From Paludibacter sp. (GTDB taxonomy: Bacteria > Bacteroidota > Bacteroidia > Bacteroidales > Paludibacteraceae), in assembly GCA_030655595.1 (NCBI GenBank), contig JAUSNQ010000063.1:1-20094 (forward strand): 20,094 nt of DNA, written 5' to 3'. Positions within the stretch are counted from its first letter, which is position 1. Each line of letters begins with the position of its first letter. The notes beneath the pieces were generated by a model. It saw nothing but the letters and a program-made list of their open reading frames with translations, was not told the origin of the DNA and ran no database searches. A program made the translations under genes and the position numbers. Below are positions 14,907 to 20,094 of this stretch, in pieces.

Positions 14907-16118
14907 ATGAGCAAAAAAGTCTTCAAAATCAATCCAGATTTAAACTTCAGAAACACCATCATTGGCATTCAGTTTTTATTTGTTGCTTTCGGCGCCACGG
15001 TTTTGGTGCCGTTATTAGTTGGTATCGATCCTTCAGTAGCGTTGTTTACAGCAGGAATTGGAACCCTGATTTATCATGTTATTACCGGAGGAAAAGTGCC
15101 AATATTTCTCGGGAGTAGTTTTGCCTTTATTGCGCCAATCATTAAATCGACAGAACTTTACGGTCTGCCGGGTACTTTCGGGGGAATCATTGCTGTTGGT
15201 TTGGTGTATGGCGTTATGTCGGCGCTTGTGAAGGTTTACGGCCTTCGGTTTATTGAAAAATTGTTTCCGAAAGTGGTTATCGGGCCGGTTATCATGGTCA
15301 TTGGTTTGTCGCTGGCACCAGTGGCGGTAAACATGGCCAAAACAGACTGGTTGCTCGCAATCATCAGTTTGCTTGCAGCTGTGTTCACGGTTATTTTCGC
15401 CAAAGGATTATTCAAGCTGATACCGATTTTTATTGGTATCATCGTGGGATATATTGTAGCTGTTTTCATGAGTAAAATTGATTTCTCACAATTTGCAGCT
15501 GCTGAGTGGTTTGTCTTACCTGCATTTAGTAAGCCTGAATTAAATTGGCAGGCTATTTTATTTTTGATTCCGGTTGCAGTCGCACCAATTATCGAACACA
15601 TCGGCGATGTTTATGCCATCAGCAATGTGGCTGAAAAAGATTTCGTTAAAGATCCGGGCTTACACCGCACTTTGCTGGGTGATGGTATAGCCACAGCAGT
15701 TGCCGGAGCTTTTGGAAGTGTACCTAATACTACCTATTCTGAGGTAACAGGAGCTATTTCACTTACGAAAGTCACCAACCCGCTGGTGTTGAGAATCGCT
15801 GCTGTAACCGCCATTGTGTTTTCACTGATTGGCAAAGTCTCCTGGTTTTTGAAAACCATTCCTCAAGGGGTACTGGGCGGTATCATGCTGCTACTGTTCG
15901 GAACGATTGCATCAGTTGGTATCAAAACCTTGGTTGATAACCACGTCAATCTTTCTGCTACCCGCAACCAAGTGATTGTTTCGATTGTACTCACGATTGG
16001 TATTGGAGGTGCCATCATTTCTTATGAAAACTTCTCGCTGAGTGGTATTGGTTTGGCATCGGTGGTTGGGGTGATTTTGAATTTGATTTTGCCTGAAAAA
16101 AAACAAAATAATATATGA
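14907..16118 (+). CDS. uraA: Uracil permease, NCS2 family (UraA-like)
   Basis: It is an inner-membrane proton-coupled nucleobase importer. The 403-residue protein has the hydrophobic profile of the 14-helix NCS2 fold. The early VAFGATVLVPLLVG segment and the GSSFAFIAP stretch (residues 69-77) match the UraA half-helix region. The two substrate-binding glutamates are placed as in E. coli UraA: E230 in APIIEHIGD and E279 in PNTTYSEVTGA, 49 residues apart, the same spacing as E241/E290 known for UraA. That favours uracil over xanthine or urate. The ATG at 14907 follows an A-rich leader. The gene lies just inside the interval bounded by inverted IS ends. The symbol is by family resemblance. Confidence 0.92.
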   Translation: MSKKVFKINPDLNFRNTIIGIQFLFVAFGATVLVPLLVGIDPSVALFTAGIGTLIYHVITGGKVPIFLGSSFAFIAPIIKSTELYGLPGTFGGIIAVGLVYGVMSALVKVYGLRFIEKLFPKVVIGPVIMVIGLSLAPVAVNMAKTDWLLAIISLLAAVFTVIFAKGLFKLIPIFIGIIVGYIVAVFMSKIDFSQFAAAEWFVLPAFSKPELNWQAILFLIPVAVAPIIEHIGDVYAISNVAEKDFVKDPGLHRTLLGDGIATAVAGAFGSVPNTTYSEVTGAISLTKVTNPLVLRIAAVTAIVFSLIGKVSWFLKTIPQGVLGGIMLLLFGTIASVGIKTLVDNHVNLSATRNQVIVSIVLTIGIGGAIISYENFSLSGIGLASVVGVILNLILPEKKQNNI

Positions 16119-16151
16119 AATGTGTAAACTTTTATATGAAATGTGTAAACT
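16112..16151 (+). repeat. Two 19-bp direct repeats, 21-bp period
   Basis: The sequence TATATGAAATGTGTAAACT occurs at 16112-16130 and again, identical, at 16133-16151. The period of 21 bp equals two helical turns. The second copy ends 20 bp before the -7 element of the OmpA-lipoprotein gene, and the first overlaps the uraA stop codon. Confidence 0.9.
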
Positions 16152-16170
16152 ATGATGAAAGTTAATTATC

Positions 16171-16178
16171 TACATTTG
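16171..16178 (+). promoter_or_regulatory. Putative -7 promoter element for the OmpA-type lipoprotein
   Basis: TACATTTG followed by CAAG matches TAnnTTTG exactly, 52 bp upstream of the ATG at 16231. There is no clear -33 TTG. Instead the 19-bp direct repeats sit immediately upstream, as expected for an activator-dependent promoter. Confidence 0.5.
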
Positions 16179-16230
16179 CAAGAAAAAAATTGAAATTTTT
16201 CAAGCAATTTAAACTTAATAACGTTTTATC

Positions 16231-16929
16231 ATGAGATCAAAAAGTATTTTCACAATGGCAGTAATTATTACGGGTGCCATATTATTTTCAGGATGTAGCT
16301 CGATGAGCAAGGCCACTAAAGGTGGTTTAATTGGTGGTGGAACCGGAGCTGTTATAGGTGGCGGTTTAGGCGCTCTGATTGGAAAAAGCCCTACCAGCAC
16401 TGCTATTGGAGCTGCTGTAGGTACAGCAGTTGGTGCAACAACAGGTGTCATTATCGGCAAGAAAATGGACAAAGCTGCCGCTGAAGCTGCCAGAATTGAG
16501 GGAGCCAGAGTCGACAGCATCACCGATGCCAACAACTTAAAAGCGCTTAGAGTAACTTTCGACTCAGGTATTTTATTCAGAACCGGCAAAAGCACATTGA
16601 ACACTGCATCACAAGATGCATTGGCTAAATTCGCGAAAATCCTGAATGACAACGCAACCATGGATATTGCCGTCTTTGGACATACCGACAACACGGGGTC
16701 TTTGGAAATAAACCAAAAACTATCATTAGAAAGAGCTCAGTCAGTTGCTAATTTCCTGAGAACTAAAAATGTTGCTTACTCACAAATCAAGGAAGTAGCA
16801 GGAAAAGACTATTCAATGCCTGTTGCAGAAAATACTACGGCAGCCGGACGTGAACAAAACCGCCGCGTTGAAGTATATATGTATGCCAGCGAGAAAATGA
16901 TTAAAGACGCTGAAAAGGAAGCAAATTGA
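16231..16929 (+). CDS. OmpA family outer-membrane lipoprotein with glycine-zipper segment
   Basis: The 232-residue protein has a lipoprotein signal peptide ending at FSGC (lipidated C22, with F rather than L at -3). Next comes a glycine-zipper segment (about residues 31-75, repeated GGGxGAxxG and GAAVGTAVGA patterns) that probably spans or inserts in a membrane. The OmpA-C peptidoglycan-binding domain covers about 104-218. It has the GHTDNTGS motif (residues 150-157), with the ligand-binding pair D153 and R168, and the closing NRRVEVYMY (210-218). It resembles YiaD/Pal-like envelope proteins that tether the outer membrane to the cell wall. It stands alone between the permease and the convergent sulfatase, with its own promoter motif and a strong terminator. 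Confidence 0.93.
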   Translation: MRSKSIFTMAVIITGAILFSGCSSMSKATKGGLIGGGTGAVIGGGLGALIGKSPTSTAIGAAVGTAVGATTGVIIGKKMDKAAAEAARIEGARVDSITDANNLKALRVTFDSGILFRTGKSTLNTASQDALAKFAKILNDNATMDIAVFGHTDNTGSLEINQKLSLERAQSVANFLRTKNVAYSQIKEVAGKDYSMPVAENTTAAGREQNRRVEVYMYASEKMIKDAEKEAN

Positions 16930-16957
16930 TGCTTTTAAAAAGGCAATGGAATATTAA

Positions 16958-17008
16958 TCTGTCCAGCAAATTAAATAAAATGATTTAATTTACTGGACAG
17001 ACTTTTTT
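16958..17008 (+). terminator. Strong rho-independent terminator after the OmpA-type lipoprotein gene
   Basis: A 19-bp stem (16958-16976 with 16983-17001) has a single C-A mismatch, a 6-nt loop AAAATG and then CTTTTTT. It contains GTCCAG/CTGGAC at the base. It lies between convergent genes and may also stop the sulfatase transcript. Confidence 0.85.
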
Positions 17009-17036
17009 ATCCTCAATGTGAAAATGTTGTTTCTGT

Positions 17037-18419
17037 TTACTTCAAATACACATCCTTGTATTTACTTTTCAGATTCCTGACCATGGTTTCCCTTTTCCTG
17101 GTCACAAAGTCATCCATGAATTTTTCATCTTCTTCCGATAAACCACGACTTTTCGTCTTTTCAATATACCCTTCAAAACGTTTCTTTGCAGCTGCAGCAT
17201 CCGGTTTCGAAAAGTCAGTAATCAACTGATAACCCAAACCGTTCTTTTTGTTTCCACAATAGTAAAGTTCACCAAAATAATTATCCTTGTTAGTCTCCAA
17301 TAACCATTCCTTTTCACGGAAAACACGGTAATTACCATAATGAGATATGGCAACGGGTTTGTGTTCGGTAGTTTTTCCCGTTAAGACAGGCATCAGACTT
17401 TTTCCATCCAAATCTTTTTGATTTTTCACTTTTACATTCGTAAAATCGAGCATGGTTGACATGATATCAGGCAGGTCAACAGGAGCATCACTCACCATGT
17501 TACTTTTCACAATACCCGGGCAACTGACTAAGAATGGAACCCTCGGTCCCCACTCGGTAACCGTTTGTTTACCCCAGTTTTCTGTGCCGTTGTCACCCAG
17601 AAAGATAACCAGCGTATTTTCTCTCACACCAGCATCTTCAAGCGTTTTGATCAATCGCCCGATAATTTTATCTGTATATTCAACATTGGCTTTAAGTGCT
17701 TCTAAAGAATTATCCTTCACATTCGGATTGTCAGGCGTACCAACCCAGGGAGTATGTATCAATGTCATAGAATAATAAGCAAAGAAAGGTTTTTTAGCCG
17801 CCGCATTTTTCTTCATAAAATCCATGATGAAACCCGAATACATATCCGGTCCATAATCGGTAGGCTTTGTTTCGATGTGTTTGCCATTGACCATGATACC
17901 CGGGTGCCAGTAGCGCGAAGTATTGGTTCCTGTACCAGCAGGATACATACCACCCATGTATTTTACACCTTTTGGCAAATTACCCAGATAAATCCACGAC
18001 ATGTATTCATCAAACCCACATTCCGTAATCATCGTTTCACCTTTTCCTGAGAGTTGCCACTTACCAGCCATTGCTGTTGCATATTTGGCATCCTGGAACA
18101 TCTGACCAAAAGTATATTCTTCTTTGGCCAAATCGTATCCTCTCCCTTTTCCTCCGGGTAAATTCGACATATTCGTATGATCGGTATTGATGCCGTATTT
18201 GCCGGTCATCAACGAAATACGGGTCGGTGTGGAGACAGGCGTAGCAAAAAAAGTATTGAACATGAATCCTGATTTTGCCAATTTATCGAAATTCGGGGTT
18301 AGATTGGTTGCACTTCCATAACAACCCAACTCCATTGCTCCCATGTCATCTGCCATAATGAGCAATACATTCATCGGTTTTGATTCCTTCGCAGGCTTCT
18401 GAGCAACCATTCCTGCCAA
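17037..18419 (-). CDS. Sulfatase (S1 family), 5'-truncated by an IS3-family insertion
   Basis: The catalytic domain is intact. NVLLIMADDMG carries metal ligands D24-D25 (numbered from a TTG at 18419). The maturation site S63-T-P-T-R67 in ATPVSTPTRISLMTGKYG is the serine form, converted to formylglycine by the radical-SAM enzyme anSME. K120 is in MAGKWQLSG, where the more common GKWHLG histidine is Q. D276-N277 lie in IFLGDNGTE. S1 sulfatases remove sulfate esters, often from host or algal glycans. The frame continues upstream through TVCTALPLAGMVAQ, the end of a signal peptide, to 18439 and then meets a TAA inside the IS. The original start and signal-peptide N-terminus are missing. Expression would need an internal TTG and would give a non-exported protein, so this is probably a recent pseudogene. 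Confidence 0.9.
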   Translation of the reverse strand: MAGMVAQKPAKESKPMNVLLIMADDMGAMELGCYGSATNLTPNFDKLAKSGFMFNTFFATPVSTPTRISLMTGKYGINTDHTNMSNLPGGKGRGYDLAKEEYTFGQMFQDAKYATAMAGKWQLSGKGETMITECGFDEYMSWIYLGNLPKGVKYMGGMYPAGTGTNTSRYWHPGIMVNGKHIETKPTDYGPDMYSGFIMDFMKKNAAAKKPFFAYYSMTLIHTPWVGTPDNPNVKDNSLEALKANVEYTDKIIGRLIKTLEDAGVRENTLVIFLGDNGTENWGKQTVTEWGPRVPFLVSCPGIVKSNMVSDAPVDLPDIMSTMLDFTNVKVKNQKDLDGKSLMPVLTGKTTEHKPVAISHYGNYRVFREKEWLLETNKDNYFGELYYCGNKKNGLGYQLITDFSKPDAAAAKKRFEGYIEKTKSRGLSEEDEKFMDDFVTRKRETMVRNLKSKYKDVYLK

Positions 18420-18439
18420 AGGCAGAGCTGTACAGACAG

Positions 18440-18488
18440 TGTCTTATACTGATATAGGTAGACACATTATAACCATAAATAATGTGTC
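18440..18488 (+). repeat. IS left end: terminal inverted repeat and inner palindrome
   Basis: The terminal repeat is 18440-18465. It overlaps an inner palindrome: GACACATTAT (18461-18470) pairs with ATAATGTGTC (18479-18488) across an 8-nt loop. The palindrome ends just before the orfA ATG at 18491 and includes a possible upstream ATG at 18482, so it could fold in readthrough transcripts and limit transposase translation. Confidence 0.8.
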
Positions 18489-18490
18489 CT

Positions 18491-18865
18491 ATGAAGCAAA
18501 ACAAAAGAAGATTCACGGATTCGGAAAAATCAACTATTCTAGTTGATTATTACGCAAGCGGCATTTCGATGAACGCAATGGCAAAAAAGTATTCAATTCG
18601 CACATGTACTTTTAGTTATTGGGTAAAAACTCATCCAATAGATTCAGTATTATTATCTTTGCCACAAGAATCAATGGAAGATGTTATGGCAAAAATGAAA
18701 TCTAAAGAAACGGATGATGAGATCGCGAGATTGCAAGCTCGGGTAAAGGCTTTGGAGAAAGCCCTGGCATTCTCCAGGCTGGAAATTCAAGCTCGCGACA
18801 TGTTGATTGACATCGCCGAGAAGCAGGAGAAAATCCAAATAAGAAAAAAATCTGGGGTCAAGTAG
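18491..18865 (+). CDS. IS3-family transposase OrfA (helix-turn-helix)
   Basis: OrfA binds the IS ends and, alone, usually limits transposition. The 124-residue protein (from ATG 18491; an ATG at 18482 would add three residues) has an HTH of the IS3/transposase_8 type (about residues 8-50, RRFTDSEKSTIL to FSYWVKTH). A C-terminal coiled coil (ARLQARVKALEKALAFSRLE, about 77-96) fits the leucine zipper used for multimerisation in this family. I prefer the ATG at 18491 because 18482 falls inside the left-end palindrome. It overlaps the orfB frame; the -1 frameshift site lies five codons before its stop. Confidence 0.9.
   Translation: MKQNKRRFTDSEKSTILVDYYASGISMNAMAKKYSIRTCTFSYWVKTHPIDSVLLSLPQESMEDVMAKMKSKETDDEIARLQARVKALEKALAFSRLEIQARDMLIDIAEKQEKIQIRKKSGVK
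18844..18850 (+). promoter_or_regulatory. Programmed -1 frameshift site (A7)
   Basis: Seven A in the phase A-AAA-AAA relative to orfA form a canonical slippery heptamer. A -1 shift here continues directly as ATC TGG GGT in the orfB frame, fusing OrfA and OrfB. A 12-bp palindrome, AGTAACGTTACT, begins about 12 bases downstream; it may or may not act as a stimulator. Confidence 0.8.
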
Positions 18866-19803
18866 TAACGTTACTGGTCGAGCAGCATGATACAAACGTA
18901 AAGACTGCTTGCAAACTATTTGGCCATTGTCGTCAGGCTTATTACCAGTTAAAGTCTGACTATGAACAGGAATGCAAACGTAACGGGGAGCTTGTTGATG
19001 CGGTAAAAGAAATCCGGGATGAAGATCCCGGTATCGGCTGCTTCAAACTCTTTATTATGGTATGCTCCATCTTCGGGAGGGATAGCGTTACCGGTCGCGA
19101 CAGTTTCTTTAAGTTATTGCGCCGCAACAAGCTGATGCTCAAACGTCCCAAGTCACGGCGTACGACAAACTCCAATCATCGGTATCACAAGTACAAGAAC
19201 CATATAAAGGGACTCGTCCCTACAAGTCCAAATCAATTGTGGGTTAGCGATATCACGTATATTGACATGGATGGTGGATGTTGCTATTTACACTTGATTA
19301 CCGATGCTTACTCGCACAAGATTATTGGATGGAAACTGGCTGATACACTGAAGGCTGCAATCACCCTGGATGCCTTGAATGATGCTATCGACCGAACAGC
19401 GCGGGATGATCTTACGGGGCTGATACATCATTCTGACCGGGGGGTACAATATTGTTGTGATATGTACATTGAAAAGCTGAAACAATACAACATCACGATC
19501 AGTATGACCGAGGACTATAAGCCCACTGACAATGCCATTGCAGAACGGGTAAATGGCATCATCAAACAGGAATGTGCCTATCGTGGCAAGCATTTTAAGG
19601 ATATAGATCAGGCACGGTCAGTAATTGGACGATTTATTTTCTTTTACAATGCCCGCAGACCTCATATGAGCATCGGGATGCTTACACCGGAAGTCGCCCA
19701 TCAACAGGTAGGAGAACAAAAAAAGATGTGGAAAACAAAAGTTATTTCATCAAACAAAACTCTGGTGAAAGAAAATGATGTACTTTTGTATACCCAACAG
19801 TAA
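18850..19803 (+). CDS. IS3-family transposase OrfB (DDE integrase), made by -1 frameshift
   Basis: The catalytic half of the transposase. The frame is open from 18811 to 19803 with no ATG before 19057, so production as an OrfAB fusion (about 437 residues) through the A7 site is the natural reading. An HTH_21-like region (TACKLFGHCRQAYYQLKSDY, then KEIRDEDPGIGCFKL) precedes the rve core. Catalytic residues: D at 19249-19251 (WVSDITYID), D at 19435-19437 (HHSDRGVQY) and E at 19543-19545 (NAIAERVNGI). There are exactly 35 residues between the second D and the E, the DD(35)E spacing of IS3. The C-terminal YNARRPHMSIGMLTPEVAH is also diagnostic. No internal stop or frameshift is visible, so the element may be active. 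Confidence 0.93.
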   Translation: MWGQVVTLLVEQHDTNVKTACKLFGHCRQAYYQLKSDYEQECKRNGELVDAVKEIRDEDPGIGCFKLFIMVCSIFGRDSVTGRDSFFKLLRRNKLMLKRPKSRRTTNSNHRYHKYKNHIKGLVPTSPNQLWVSDITYIDMDGGCCYLHLITDAYSHKIIGWKLADTLKAAITLDALNDAIDRTARDDLTGLIHHSDRGVQYCCDMYIEKLKQYNITISMTEDYKPTDNAIAERVNGIIKQECAYRGKHFKDIDQARSVIGRFIFFYNARRPHMSIGMLTPEVAHQQVGEQKKMWKTKVISSNKTLVKENDVLLYTQQ

Positions 19804-19890
19804 GTCCAGGTGACGGTTAGGCCATCAGACTGATTTTAAGAATGAATGGTGCATCGAGCACCATCCATTCTTACCCAACAGCAAGTCAGG
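19791..19890 (+). repeat. Imperfect direct repeat bracketing the IS 3' hairpin
   Basis: TACCCAACAGTAAGTCCAGG (19791-19810, spanning the orfB stop) recurs as TACCCAACAGCAAGTCAGG at 19872-19890. One substitution and one gap separate them. The hairpin at 19837-19873 lies between. Confidence 0.75.
19837..19873 (+). terminator. Hairpin downstream of orfB
   Basis: TAAGAATGAATGGTGC (19837-19852) pairs with GCACCATCCATTCTTA (19858-19873) with a single mismatch and a 5-nt loop. No T-tract follows, so it is either a weak or rho-independent-like stop, or a structural part of the IS end. Confidence 0.6.
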
Positions 19891-19910
19891 CTCTGGCATA
19901 TCCATCTGGT

Positions 19911-20094
19911 GTAAACGATTTTAGTATGGAATTAATGAAAGTGTCTAGACTTTCAGTATGATGATTTCTGATATGTCTAGCTTTTTAGTATGAATATTTC
20001 TGATATGTCTAGTTTTTCAGTATAATGCTTTCTGATCTGTCTAGCTTTTCAGTATTAAAGATTAAAAAGTGTCTACTAAAATCAGTAAAAGTCA
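19911..20094 (+). repeat. Subterminal array of 32-bp repeats at the IS right end
   Basis: GTCTAG units begin at 19943, 19975, 20007 and 20039, and the terminal repeat's GTCTAC at 20071; every interval is exactly 32 bp. A more degenerate unit begins at 19911. Each unit has the form GTCTA-N5-TCAGTA (TTAGTA in one). The terminal repeat has GTCTA-N6-TCAGTA. The units resemble copies of the terminal inverted repeat and may be transposase-binding sites. Confidence 0.85.
20069..20094 (-). repeat. IS right terminal inverted repeat
   Basis: Read on the minus strand it starts TGACTTTTACTGATTTTAG and ends GTAGACAC. It matches the left end at 21 of 26 positions. The window ends at its last base. Confidence 0.85.

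Larger units (their letters stand above)
18440..20094 (+). mobile_element. IS3-family insertion sequence, apparently complete (about 1655 bp)
   Basis: It is bounded by imperfect 26-bp terminal inverted repeats (18440-18465 and 20069-20094, 21 of 26 matching) that begin TG and end CA. It contains orfA (HTH), an A7 slippery site, orfB with a DD(35)E integrase core, a 3' hairpin and a subterminal repeat array. The left junction lies in the sulfatase gene. The right flank is outside the window, so no target duplication can be checked. Confidence 0.9.

Noticed and set aside
14819..15118. 99-codon frame overlapping the start of uraA
   Set aside because: Low-complexity translation in another frame of a clear permease gene, with no family resemblance.
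15236..15601. Antisense 121-codon frame within uraA
   Set aside because: A mirror of the hydrophobic coding sequence on the other strand. It has no start context or motif.
19057..19803. OrfB starting at the first ATG (19057)
   Set aside because: The frame is open and family-like from 18811. The A7 slippery site joins it to OrfA, so the ATG would remove part of the conserved N-terminal region.
19911..20094. CRISPR array suggested by 32-bp repeats
   Set aside because: The repeats are contiguous and degenerate, with no unique spacers and no cas genes. They resemble the IS terminal repeat instead.

Overview
The window reads as a Bacteroidota chromosome segment, most likely Bacteroidales. Two secreted proteins end in type IX secretion (T9SS) sorting domains. 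The sulfatase carries a serine-type (SxPxR) maturation site. Several intergenic regions hold the Bacteroidota -7 promoter motif TAnnTTTG. No rRNA or marker gene in the window fixes the genus. The last base coincides with the predicted right end of an insertion sequence, so this is probably also a contig end.

Layout, left to right. (1) 1-3571: the 5' part of a sodium:solute symporter on the minus strand, cut by the window edge, diverges from recR, a small membrane protein, an HAD-like phosphatase and a GNAT acetyltransferase. (2) 3573-6533, minus strand: a nucleotide-sugar cluster transcribed in the order sugar nucleotidyltransferase, galE, manA. A heptamer tandem repeat sits directly upstream of manA. 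(3) 6678-14441, plus strand: a two-gene secreted-protein locus. The first gene encodes an 1838-residue parallel beta-helix protein ending in dockerin, cohesin-like and T9SS domains. The second encodes a 745-residue protein with three cohesin-like domains, Ig-like spacers and a T9SS domain. (4) 14458-14639: a tRNA-Lys(CTT) with a promoter motif, a perfect leader hairpin and a 3' hairpin. (5) 14693-18439: uraA-like permease, OmpA-type lipoprotein and a sulfatase, flanked by two perfect 55-bp inverted copies of an IS end. (6) 18440-20094: a complete-looking IS3-family element with orfA/orfB, an A7 frameshift site and a subterminal array of 32-bp repeats.

The strongest candidate for something new is the cohesin/dockerin pair (6678-14441). 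It has the parts of a small scaffold-type assembly displayed through T9SS rather than through a Gram-positive cellulosome. The large partner carries both a dockerin and a cohesin-like domain, which would allow chain formation. Its natural ATG is out of frame by one base across a run of eight T, so its secretion may be phase variable, start at GTG, or contain a sequencing error.

The second cluster of interest is the IS. It has cut the sulfatase inside its signal peptide, an isolated copy of its left end sits 3.7 kb away in inverted orientation, and its right end carries repeats spaced exactly 32 bp apart that resemble its own terminal repeat.
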